Shown here piece after piece: positions 12,048 through 21,749 of a stretch of 64,000 bases of DNA. Both the position numbers and the translations under genes were made by a program. Numbering within the stretch: position 1 is the first letter of the stretch; the number at the start of each line of letters is the position of its first letter. The DNA is from Paragorgia papillata. Its lineage: Eukaryota > Cnidaria > Anthozoa > Scleralcyonacea > Coralliidae. Under the pieces are notes generated by a model. That model had not been told where the DNA came from and made no database searches. It saw only the letters and a program-made list of their open reading frames with translations. Location: positions 1,066,501-1,130,500 of the forward strand of contig JAWNZC010000319.1 in NCBI GenBank assembly GCA_035771165.1, given 5' to 3'.

Positions 12048-15000
12048 AAACAACAAAAACAATAAACAAAACAACAGTAGACAATATTAAAAGTTGCCAA
12101 AAAAAACTAGATTAATAATTAATAATATTAAAAAAATAAAAATCTTAATTAAGTTAATGGACAACTTACGTGGTTCTATTTTTGTTGGAAGTTTATGTTT
12201 TATTATAACATGTGTCTTCTGAGCATCATTCCCCCCAGGGGATTTCACCCAGGGTTTCTTCGTAGCCTTCTTGCCAGCATCTTCTCCATTTCCAGCCGGT
12301 TTCTTGTACGGCAAGCATCGTCGGCAAATCTTGATGCGATTCATACCAGGAGTAAAGAGGTACATAAGTTTTGGAGGTGCATTGTCTCTTCGGAAGCAGC
12401 CATAAGACTTTTGCACGTGCTTACCACACATTGTGCACATGACACCCACGGTACGACACCATACATGGCCAGCAATGTTCATTAAATCACAAGCTGTGAA
12501 GATAGATGAAGAAAAGTCAGAAAACCCCTGACTATCCATCCACTGATTTATTCATCCACCCATCTACCCACCCATCTACACGCGTAAAAATCTCGCAAGT
12601 TGTTACAGCATTGTTGCCTGAACAATGCTGTAACAACTTGTTGATATATGTGAACAACATTGATAAATGAACAACATTGTTCATCATTGTTTCAACAAGT
12701 TGTTACAGCTTGATGAAACAACAACCGTTGTTCACGCATGTTGTAACAACCGAAGAACGTGTTGATACATCAACCATGTTCACCATTGTTGTTCATCGTT
12801 GTTATTTTGTCATGCTGTTACAACATGTTGTATCATGTACGAACAACGTTGTTGGCTATAAAAATGTGCTGTTGGAACAACTTGTTCATGACTGTTGATT
12901 TATCCGTGAACAAGTTGTTCGAACCATAAGTGAACAACTTGTTTACAACTTGTTCACGGCGAGCAGCACAACATTGTCACGCCTGTTGACAACCGTGAAC
13001 AAGTTGTGCGTTTTTACGCGTGTACCCACCCATCCATGCCACCTTACCTGTTCCATCATTGGTTTCCAGTTTTGCCTTCTTTCTCATCTCTTTTTTAAGC
13101 TTCATTAGTTCTTTTTGTCTGTTAGCAAATTTAATGGACTCCTTGTTAGGTGACTTTGTTTTCTTTACAAGAGCTGCTGAGATACTTAGCGGTCTCACTT
13201 TTGGAGGAGTCTTTGAGACAGGGGGGGATTTCTTTGCAGCTTCAGGTTTCTCATTATTGGCTTGTGTTGGCACTTGTTGGACACTGTAGTTTTGTTTAAC
13301 ATTCATTGACCAATCACGTCTAGGGGCTAGGCTTGGCCTTGGCTTCAATTCAATATTTGCTTGGCTGATACAAGACTCCAGTGATGCTGTTATAGCATTC
13401 CTCATATCTCTCAAACTCATTGGACTGTTATAAGAGGGAGAAGAGCTTTGAACTTCAACAAACTCTCCATTCTGATACTTCAGGACAGTAACCATACTGG
13501 AAGAAATTGGTTCAACTTGACTACTTCTGATATCTTCAAGGTTTTGGATATTAAAAATGGACACATTTCTTTTTCTCTTTCTGTTTATAACCTGCAGAAA
13601 GGTTGGTTCTCCATCAGGTATTTCCTCCACAATTGGCTGTACTTGATCATGAATTGATTGAGACTCATTGCAAACGTCCGTCACTGTTGTGGTAGTATTA
13701 ATATCATTTGCCAGGTCTTTATAGATTTCTATAGATTGAAATAAAATTATAAGAGATTGCTATAAACATGAAGCTTTTTATGCCAGACGATTTTATTCAC
13801 CTCTGGGGAAACCCTTGGACAGGAATGAGTTTAAAAATTGGTTTTCCCTTTGATGAGTAAACTTGTATGGCATTAATAGACAGAGTTAAATAATGGCTGG
13901 TATAGGCAGGAAAGGGTTAAGGAGAGTATAGTCAAGACAAGACAAATGAACCAAATAGGTTATAGTGAACTGCCAACAAAATACTACACACGTAAAAATC
14001 TCACAGCACACCACATGGAGCCCATCTTGGCGGAAGCCGGTCAACTCGGCCGACCCGGCCCACGTACATGCCATGCATTTCTGTTCCACAAATATATTTC
14101 ACTACCGAAAACATATTTCACTACCAAAAACATAATTAAAGAAGTTGTCGTTTTGTGCTTGCATTTGAAAGAAAATAAAGTTGTTAAAGATAAATCTCAA
14201 ACTCATTAATAATTCATGAAGAAAACACAAAGGAAATCAGTACCGTGTCGGTGGTTTGGATATCGGAGGATTAATTACATAAATTAAGCAAACTTTCATC
14301 TTGATTTTCTCTTAAAATACTGATTTGTTTGAGATGCTATATCATACACTCGGAGGAGTGTTTCATCAGGATATCTAAACGCCTCGAAGTTTGTTCAAAA
14401 ACCTCGGCTTCGCCTCGGTTTTTAACAAGCGTCTCGGTGTTTGGATATCCTGATGAAACACTCCTCCTCGTGTATGATATATTACATAATATATGTTTAC
14501 TTTCTTCTTCATATTTAAAGTAATATATCCAAGATAATACCATGATCTCCTCGGATTCTTTTGTTCTCCGAGCGAATGTAAATCTCGTATTTCCCTCATC
14601 GCTCATGCAAGAGGGAAATTTATCCTTTGTCTTCTAATTTTCCCGTGCATGTTGATGAGGGAAAATTAGAAGACAAAGAAATCCTTTGTCTTCTTCTAAA
14701 TTTCCCGCTTGCATATATTTTCCCTCATCAACATGCACGGGTCGGGGAAAATTAGATGCAACTTCTCTGATCAACCGTGTAAATTTCCTGTCGGTAAGAT
14801 TCTCAAAGTTTTCCTCGGCGATCATAATATTACAAACTAATATTAACATGACTTTTCGGGAAATTAGCGATTAAATTTCCCGTTTGCTTCGGCTGCGGGA
14901 AATGTAATCGCTAATTTTCCCTCAAGTCATGTTATTACTTATATTAATCTTGGTCCTCTTGGTTAGTTAATTTCATGCCATCTTGGCAATTCGTCACCTG

Positions 15001-18000
15001 TGGCGGACTCGAAAGATGCGCTGGGGACTGTGGCAAGGGATTTAAAAAAACGAAAAAACGGTTACCGGAAACGGGAAAAAGGCGGAAAAAGGGAAAAACG
15101 GAGGGGGGGAAGGGGAGAGGGAGAGGAAATTTTTACACACCACGACCGAGTGCCACAGTCCCCGCGCGTCTTTCGAGTCCGCCACAGGTGACCACGCGCT
15201 TTTTGACATGATGAATTGCCAAGATGGGCTCCCTGTGAGCACTCTTGTCAACAAGATGTTGGCGGAACAAGCTTGTAACAAGCCTGGGAACAAGTTGTAA
15301 GCTTGTTGCCAACAACCTTCAATTCGGTAGCAAGTTGTTGAGCTGCAGAGGTCAACAAGCCATATCAGACTTGATGGAACAACTTGTAACAATTACTACG
15401 GTTCCGGTTTGAGCGTCGGGACACGCGTAATTTGACGACACACGTTTCACGCGGGAAACTAACATGTTGCTAAGCGAAAACTGCAAAGTTACTAAGGCCA
15501 AACAGTATTGTTTCTTCGCGAAAACATCGCGTTGTGGGGTTTGTCAGCGTAATGGCCGATCGGAAAAGCACTGTGAAGTTCTTAGTTTCACTTGACGAAG
15601 ATTTAATTGTGTATAAGGATGAGTTATAAACATGCCCACATTTGCTTTGAAAATTTGGTGCTCGTTTCAAATTGAAACAATACCGTTTGGCCTTAGTAAC
15701 GTTACAGTTCCGCTAGTTTAATATAAAAACACTTTGAAAATAATGTTATAAACTCTTTCAAAAACTCATTAATAATTCATGAGGAAAACACAAAGGAAAT
15801 CAGTACCATGTCTGTGGTTTTATACCTGATAAAACTTCTTGACGTCAGAAAGAATACTAATGAACATAACATCCAATAACGAATCGTTTTTGAAGCCATT
15901 CAAAACACTCGCATCACGTGTTTTATCAGATCTAAAACACTCGGGCTGCGCCCTCGTGGTTTTAAATCTGAGAAAACACTCCTGCTCGTGTTTTAAATAT
16001 TACTTCATGTATTGCCTGCCCGAGACTCGAGGAGTAAAATCATGGATTGTAAATAATGGCTTCGGTAAAATTATCTGCCGTAAAAGTTAACTTGCGTCGA
16101 TTCAAATTCAAAGTTCTTTTTTGTTAAACTCCCTGTCACCGTTTTACTGTTTTAGTCTGAAGAATAAACGATTTGACTTGTGTTTTATTTACATAATGTA
16201 CTCAGTTTATAATTATAATGAATCTTTATGTAATAGATATATAAAGTATGAGCAGCGATCTGCATCTGATTTACAAGGTGAGCTGCAAGCGAGCCGTAGT
16301 ATAAAATCAAGTACAGATTGGCTGCGAATGCTTGGTATTGGCAATAAAATTAAGTTTGTCTCATTTGAAATAACTCGTCAAATGGTATAAGAAGACCTTT
16401 TACAATTTTTCCGTATCTGTTTTGGTTTTGGAAATATTTCGACCAAAGACAGCGTGCTGTCCGCCATCTTGTTGTAATATTGGGGACCTTCGCCAGTGCC
16501 GGATTAACCATATGGCTGAAGTGGCTTATGCCACGGGCCCCGCGCTTTTAGGGGCCCCGCGCTTTGCTCAGTTTCGATTTTTTAGCGCGGGGCCCAAAAA
16601 GTGTGGGGCCCCAAAAACCGCAAGGCCACGTACAAAAGTAAAAAAAACGATGCTCCAAAATTAAAAAAAGAGGTACCGCAAATGAAAAAGCGAGGCGCCG
16701 GGGCCCCAAAACTCAAAAAACAGGCCCCAAAAACAACAAAAAAAACGAGGCCCCAAAAATAAAAAAGCAAGAACCCATAAATAAAAAAGCTATAGCGAGG
16801 CCCCAAAAATAAAAAAAGCAAGATACCATAAATAAAAAAGCTAGGGAGGCCCCAAAAATAAAAAAAGCAGGCCGGAACCATAAATAAAAAAGCGAGGCCC
16901 CAAAAATGAAAAAGCGAGAACCCAAAAGTAAAAAAGAGCCACAATAAGCGAGGCGCTGTTGCCACAAATACAGATGCGTCCAAGAAAAGTGCAACGGCCG
17001 GAAAAATTAAAAATTGCAGTTAAATTGCCTGGGAAACCTGAATTCACAGGGGGGGGGTCAAGGGGCCCCGCGCTGATAATATGCCACGGGCCCCGCGAAT
17101 CGTTAATCCGGCCCTGACCTTCGCAGACGTTTCTTTGGGTCGGACTCCCTCCCCAGGGAGTCTAGCCTCCTTCGCAGACGTTCTTATGGCTCGCTTACCT
17201 CCCCGAACTAACGTCTGCTCACCCGAGAGCCACATTCCATTCCCTTTGTGTACATGGACCAATGAAATTACACCATTGTCGTGCTAAATAATTAAAGCCG
17301 TGCTGGGCTAGTGTTATGTGTAATTTGTTTAGTCGAAAGCTAATATTTTGAAAAGTTTAGCCTAGAACTTCACGGAATTTACGAAGAATATTGTTTTGAT
17401 TATGTTCTTGCTGCCTATGCAGACAAATAAGCGTGAAAGTCAGTGTAAAGCGTAAGAGCGTTGAGAGAAATTTAAGATTGTAAACAAAAGCTCAAAGGTG
17501 TTAACGGTTTTATAGTGTCTGAAGCGACTGCCCGAATTAGTTTACTTAAAAGCTAATATTTCGCTTACTATAGCTCAGAGCTTTACAAAATTTACGAAGA
17601 ATGGTATTATGAATATGTTCTTGCTGGTCGTGTAAATAAATCTGTGCGAAAGGTTTTAAAAAAGCTAGAAGTGTCGGCGAAATGTATCTAGTGGATAATA
17701 AATTTTACGGGGTGTCTGGCCATGTCTGGCTAGCAACGTCAATGTTATTCAGCTTCATATTCCATGCAGTGGCGCTTTTAACTTTATTTCATGTACATGT
17801 ATTCATATTGTGATTCACAGTTACAACATCATCTTATTGATTCCATTTACGCAAAATTTTTACTAAATTATAAGCAATAGTTTTCGAAATATTGGTTCAA
17901 ACTTCAAACATTGAAACGGCAGCTCAAGGTCGGAGGTCAGGTTTCCAGATATTGGAAGTCTGGCTCTGATTGGTCAACAATTGGAAAGGAATTTACTGCT

Positions 18001-19640
18001 CGGGTAAGCAGCCGGTAGTTGAGGGGAGTGAGAACGAACCCAAACTGACGGCTGCGAAGGAGACTACAGGGAGTCCGACCCAAAGAACGTCTGCGAAGGA
18101 GGCTAGTGAAACCAGGGTAAACCTGACGAAACTACTCCGTGGGTGACCAAATTTCCACGGAAGGCTTTTGAAATGTTGTGGGTCAATTTAAAATGGAAAT
18201 AGCGCAACAAAATCGAGTTTCTAGCTCATAATGTCATAAGCTTGGCAAGATAAAATAATTCCAAGATATTTCCAAAACCAAAACAGATACGGAAATTAAA
18301 AATTGTAAAAGGTCTTCTTATACCATTTGACGAGTTCTTTCAAACGAGACAAACTTAATTTTTATTGCCAACACCCTTTAACGGCAACATTTGTCGCGTT
18401 CGTTGGTTGCAACAGTTAATTAAGACGTTTCCAGGCAAAATGTCAGACGTTGCTGGGCGGGACTACAACGTTCTGTCAAAAAATATCTGCGTTCGCCCAG
18501 CAACGTCTGACATTTTGCCTGGAAACGTCGTATATTAATCAGTTGCAACTAACGCGACAAATGTTACGTTAAACGTTCACTTCAAAAATCATTAATAATT
18601 CATGACGAAAACACAAAGGAAAATCATGACCGTGACTTGTCTCTATATATGTGATAGAGACACGCTCGCTATTTTCGATGAACTTTTTCTTCGATTTCGC
18701 GGCTCATTTCTATATGAGCTTATTATATGGATAGTTTTTGAAGCCATTTAAAACATTCGCAGTACATGTTTTATCAGATCTAAAACACTCGGCTATCGCC
18801 TCGTGTTTTAAATCTGATAAAACACTGCTGTTCATGTTTAACTAGTACATAAACACGAAATATTGTTGAGTGGGATATTCTATTTAGACCAAAATTGGTC
18901 AAAAAAATAGAAATTTAAGCAAAATTGTTCAGGCAAGAGGTTTGGATGGACCAAACTCTGTTATAAATAGGAAAATAAAAATATTCCGACATTGCTAAAA
19001 TGTTTCAAAATTTCAATTTATGACATTGAAATATTCTGCCCCTGGCAGTCTGTAAAAGACTAAATTCAAACGTATTTTGAGGTATTGAATATTATTTGAT
19101 CAAAATGTTTTAGCTTTCCTTTTTGTGAATATCTTTATATTAAATACATTTTTGCACTGTATTGTTGTGAAAGTTTTGTATTAAACCTGCTGCCACGCTG
19201 GACAAAAGCAAGCGGGAAAATAATAAAACGCGTTAATTTGTAACATTGTTAAAACTTACAGCTTGTTACGGCTAAAATTCAACAAGCGTTGACACAGGCT
19301 TGCTACGCGATGTTCAGTCAGGCTTGTGGCAAATTGTTGACTTGCTAATACAAGCTTGTTATCAACAAGCTGCTAGTATTTATGCTGTTAGTATTTATAA
19401 CAACAAAACATGGAAAAAATACTAGAAATTGGAACCTGTAAGAGGACCAGGAAACAAATTACAAATATGACCCATCTTAAAAATTCCTGAATCCTGACAA
19501 CACCTATGAATATCATATCATTCACTGTCACCAATTACATGTAAAGAAAACCCTTCTTACCTGGATAAGGGTTCGAAGAATCATGTGGTGGCGAGTCATT
19601 TCCATTCATCATGGTTAATACACTCTGAATTGGCGTCTCC
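10580..19640 (-). CDS. CX2CX9CX23CX2C zinc-finger-like protein (gene B, 5' incomplete)
   Basis: Four in-phase exons were assembled: 19640-19561, 13728-13048, 12493-12170 and 11745-10580, about 750 residues. The 5' end lies beyond 19640 and was not found. Exon 13728-13048 is Ser/Lys-rich with basic stretches (NRKRKRN, MKKE-type helices). Exon 12493-12170 holds the five-cysteine motif (VMCTMCGKHVQKSYGC, APPKLMYLF, KICRRC), with the same CX2CX9CX23CX2C spacing as gene A. The last exon has imperfect repeats of about 35 residues with VRPSVPQETGS and SNLMLTPLPNLQ, and ends near MRTVIKKILLK. Identical cysteine spacing, shared KSY-C and PPKL--LF residues and tandem position argue for a duplicated pair. 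The long 5' intron (13729-19560) is packed with transposons. A nuclear function is inference and the family is not recognised. Confidence 0.65.
11842..12062. repeat. Microsatellites (CAAA)n then (CAA)n
   Basis: About 115 bp of CAAA repeats are followed by about 85 bp of CAA repeats, in the intron of gene B between exons 12493-12170 and 11745-10580. They create long spurious reading frames on both strands (poly-Cys, Val or Leu on minus; poly-Gln or Asn-Lys on plus). Confidence 0.95.
12579..13022. mobile_element. TA-flanked MITE with CACGCGTAAAAA ends, copy 1
   Basis: The ends are CACGCGTAAAAATCTCGC and GCGTTTTTACGCGTG, with TA on both sides (12577-12578 and 13023-13024). The interior is made almost entirely of GTTGTTCA / AACAAGTTGTT words and is strongly self-complementary. 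It lies in the gene B intron between exons 13728-13048 and 12493-12170. The same element in inverted orientation is at 60560-61039. A diverged, longer relative is at 52689-53694. Confidence 0.85.
13795..13920 (+). repeat. Single unit of the CTTTGATGAGTAAA dispersed repeat
   Basis: The sequence TTCCCTTTGATGAGTAAAC, followed by GGCATTAATAGACAGAG, matches the unit arrayed at about 49085-49745 and single copies at 37015-37110 and 45600-45660. It looks like a fragment of a SINE-type repeat. Confidence 0.55.
14196..14485 (+). repeat. Constant-head / variable-stem hairpin repeat, copy 1
   Basis: The head at 14196-14257 contains CATTAATAATTCATGA, then GAAAACACAAAGGAAATCAG and TACCGTG. It is followed by a hairpin at 14332-14485. 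The outer stem is a long near-perfect inverted repeat containing AGTGTTTCATCAGGATATC. The inner stem-loop has CCTCGGCTTCGCCTCGG. The stem word GGATATC also appears right after the head. Related copies start at 15761, 18581 and 53341, all in the same orientation. Confidence 0.7.
14590..14935. repeat. Inverted repeat cluster rich in GGGAAAATTAGAAGACAAAG
   Basis: Several mutually inverted segments are present: TTTGTCTTCTAATTTTCCC against GGGAAAATTAGAAGACAAA, with a GTGCATGTTGATGAGGGAAA / CCCTCATCAACATGCACGGG pair. A further pair lies around 14845-14935 (TCATGTTA... and ...AACATGA with GGGAAATTAGCG). This is a foldback repeat with no coding content. Confidence 0.6.
14976..15225. mobile_element. 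MITE-like inverted repeat, CCATCTTGGCAATTC ends
   Basis: The left end has CCATCTTGGCAATTCGTCAC then CTGTGGCGGACTCGAAAGA. The right end is the complement, TCTTTCGAGTCCGCCACAGG ... GAATTGCCAAGATGG. The centre holds an A/G-rich GGGAAAAAGG segment. No clear target duplication was found. Confidence 0.65.
15761..16003 (+). repeat. Constant-head / variable-stem hairpin repeat, copy 2
   Basis: The head at 15761-15820 (CATTAATAATTCATGA, AACACAAAGGAAATCAGTAC) is followed by TTTTATACCTGATAAAAC and later by a hairpin at about 15898-16003. Its stems are GTGTTTTATCAGAT / AATCTGAGAAAACAC and its loop is CTCGGGCTGCGCCCTCG. The stem word TTTTATC also appears just after the head. Confidence 0.7.
16336..18372. 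mobile_element. Composite inverted-repeat element interrupted by a hAT element
   Basis: The arms 16336-16437 and 18269-18372 are inverted copies of each other, including TTGGCAATAAAA, ATGGTATAAGAAGACCTTTT and CCGTATCTGTTTTGG. An inner pair also matches: 17127-17160 (ACGTTTCTTTGGGTCGGACT) against about 18068-18098. The hAT-like element at 16494-17116 sits inside the left half. No open frame resembling a transposase was found. It lies in the long intron of gene B. Confidence 0.65.
16494..17116. mobile_element. Non-autonomous hAT-like element with perfect 8-bp target duplication
   Basis: The ends are CAGTGCCGGATTAACC and GTTAATCCGGCCCTG. ACCTTCGC is repeated exactly on both sides (16486-16493 and 17117-17124). 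An 8-bp duplication with CAG...CTG ends is a hAT hallmark. The interior (about 16600-16930) is a degenerate tandem array of a roughly 22-bp GAGGCCCCAAAAATAAAAAA unit, flanked by GGGGCCCCGCGC. The open frames crossing it are repeat artefacts. Confidence 0.85.
18385..18580. repeat. Palindromic foldback repeat
   Basis: The left arm (about 18388-18467) contains GACGTTTCCAGGCAAAATGT and CAGACGTTGCTGGGCG. The right arm (about 18494-18580) carries the complements, including CGCGACAAATGTTACGTT against AACATTTGTCGCG. It directly abuts the next repeat head at 18581. Confidence 0.7.
18581..18845 (+). repeat. Constant-head / variable-stem hairpin repeat, copy 3
   Basis: The head at 18581-18636 (CATTAATAATTCATGA, CGAAAACACAAAGG) is followed by a small hairpin, GTCTCTATATATGTGATAGAGAC-like, near 18637-18662. 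Then comes the main hairpin at about 18749-18845, with TGTTTTATCAGAT / AATCTGATAAAACA stems and the loop CTCGGCTATCGCCTCG. Confidence 0.65.
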
Positions 19641-19805
19641 CTAAATCACAAGTTAAACATGTGGGCACAATGAAGATTAACCAGTCCGACTCCGTGTCGG
19701 CACCTTTGATGTTTGTGTCCCCGCCCATGTTCCAGCGCCATTTTGAAAGTAAGTGTCCCCGGGAAATTATTTAGCCCTCTCGTCCTTGCGACCCTCGGGT
19801 TTTAA

Positions 19806-20115
19806 AGGTGGTGTACAGTCCGTTCTGCGCATGTACGAAACTAATGTTTACTTCTTTATTTACAAAAATAATACTAAGCTTTTGTAAGCTTTGTATTGTA
19901 AGCTTTTCTTGGTTCCCATTCATTACTTGTACCCAAAACAAAACATTTTCAGAAGAAATAGAAGAAATCCGAGGAGATATCCTCGCCGAATCGCTTGGTT
20001 TTCTGCCATGTTCCTAACGGTTTACATTTTGCCGAGTACTTCATGTAATTATCTACGAATGTCATGTTTTGGGGACTCCATGGCGGACATGCGCAGAACG
20101 GACTGTACATCACCT
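19806..20115. mobile_element. TTAA-flanked MITE (piggyBac-like ends), copy 2
   Basis: The ends are AGGTGGTGTACAGTCCGTTC and GAACGGACTGTACATCACCT, with TTAA at 19802-19805 and 20116-20119. The interior matches the copy at 2448-2750 in inverted orientation, including ATCCTCGCCGAATCGCTTGG. It has no coding capacity. Confidence 0.75.
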
Positions 20116-20270
20116 TTAATTAACTTTATATTGTTATCTATATATATAAAAATAATATTTAGTTAAGTAAATAAGTAATTTACTTTAGAAAACGATTCTT
20201 TGGAGATAAAATTCTTTGACCACGACGGGTAAAAGTCCGTGGCAAAAAAGTCCTGCACTCACTGTGACGT

Positions 20271-21216
20271 CACAAAATTCTAATTAAAATGTTTATTATT
20301 AAATCTACAAAGTTGGTTGTTTTATATATTTTTTAGATCGTTTTTCTGGAAAATTTTAAGTCGATACAACCATTCCTTCTTTGAGTTACACAGTTTTGAA
20401 TTATATAATTGCTGACGTCAGCATAATTTTCAAATGTCGTTAAAAGCCACTTTGTACACACAGTTGGGCATACAATGCTTGGTTGAGCTTTAGAAGAGAT
20501 GTCTAATTATATTTATACAATACCCTTGTTGCTATGCGTGTTTTCATTGGTTGTTGCCCATGATCTATTAGAGGACAGACACATCAGCTGACTCGTTTTT
20601 TTCTTTCTTCATGCCCCAAAATCCGACAGGGTTTTTATAAAAACCTTTTAAGTTTTTGTATTGTATAAAACAAATAGATTCCATTTTTTTGTTGTCTGTT
20701 CAGTTATAGATGCACAGAAGAAGTCACAACGTCGTAAGAACATCAGTGACCCACTCGACTGCGTCTCGTGTGCCACTTTTTTGTTCTTACCACGTTGTGA
20801 CGTCATCTATGCATCTATAACTGAACAGACAACGGCAAAATGGAATCTATTTGTTAACTGATGTACAGTCTAAAGATTCTGGTTGAAACTACACTTTATA
20901 TGAGCATTCGTTTTTTGGCCGCCATATTTACACAAACATGGCGGCTGAAAAAGAAATGCTCGTATAAAGTGTGTTTTTCCTCCCCCCCCCCCCGAGTTTT
21001 CAGGTTGTACATCAGATGTAATTAGATATCACTTCTAAAGCTTAAGAAAGCTTTATACCCTGAATTGTGTACACAAATACGGCTTTTAACGACATTTGAA
21101 AATTATGCTGACATCAGCAATAATATAATTCAAAACTCTGTAACCCAAAAAGGAAAACGTGTATCGACTTAAAATTTTCCAGGAAGACTCGTAATAATGA
21201 TCTACAAAATACACCT
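20271..21216. mobile_element. Composite inverted-repeat element with inner hairpin
   Basis: The outer arms, about 20331-20456 and 21078-21208, are inverted copies (AAAATTTTAAGTCGATACA, ATTTTCAAATGTCGTTAAAAG and their complements). The centre, about 20681-20855, is a separate inverted repeat with TTCAGTTATAGATGCACAGA / TGCATCTATAACTGAA arms around GACCCACTCGACTGCGTCTC. A related central unit is at 42016-42200. No transposase frame is visible. Confidence 0.6.
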
Positions 21217-21425
21217 AAGCGTGTACACCGCCCGTCAAAACATGTTCTAAATTTAAGCCAAAGTTAACCGTTTTGAAATCAAGACCGTGGGATTGGCGAG
21301 ACGTGATTGGCTAAGGGCACATTCATGTGACAATAATATGTATTGGTTCGAGTGATACGTTCCCAAGGTAGACATTTAACTTTGACGTTGAGTAAAACAT
21401 GTTTTGACGGGCGGTGTACACGCTT
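21217..21425. mobile_element. MITE with AAGCGTGTACACCGCCCGTC ends
   Basis: The left end is AAGCGTGTACACCGCCCGTC then AAAACATGTT. The right end is the complement, AACATGTTTTGACGGGCGGT then GTACACGCTT. It abuts the next MITE at 21427 with one base between them. The boundary is TAA/TTA-like, suggesting PIF/Harbinger. Confidence 0.6.
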
Positions 21426-21426
21426 A

Positions 21427-21649
21427 AGGCCTGGCCAAACGCTTTCAACATTTCATGCAACATCGTTCAACATTATTGAATTCAACCGTGATTCAACATG
21501 TTGAAAGCGTTTGGCCACCCTGTTGAATGATGTTGAACGTTGTTGAATGATGTTGAACGAAATTTGAACATGTTCAAATTTTCGTTCAACATGCGTTCAA
21601 CAATGTTGAACGATGTTGCACGAAATGTTGAATGCGTTTGGCCAGGCCT
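21427..21649. mobile_element. TTA-flanked MITE (PIF/Harbinger-like), AGGCCTGGCCAAACGC ends, copy 1
   Basis: The ends are AGGCCTGGCCAAACGCTTTC and GCGTTTGGCCAGGCCT, with TTA at 21424-21426 and 21650-21652. The interior is made of GTTCAACAT / ATGTTGAAC words. A longer copy is at 61262-61684. Confidence 0.8.
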
Positions 21650-21749
21650 TTAGATGCCAACGACTGTATATAAAACAACCAAACCTTTTAGGTTTAATAA
21701 TATACATTTTAGAATTGTGTGACGTCACAGTGGTGACGTCAGCAGCATA

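Noticed and set aside
10580..12100. A 506-codon minus-strand frame with poly-Cys and CLFV repeats
   Set aside because: The N-terminal 130 residues come from CAA and CAAA microsatellites. A good acceptor at 11746-11747 shows the true exon starts at 11745.
16422..17047. Open frames on both strands over the GGCCCC repeats
   Set aside because: They lie inside a hAT-like element with clear ends and target duplication and are made of tandem repeat.
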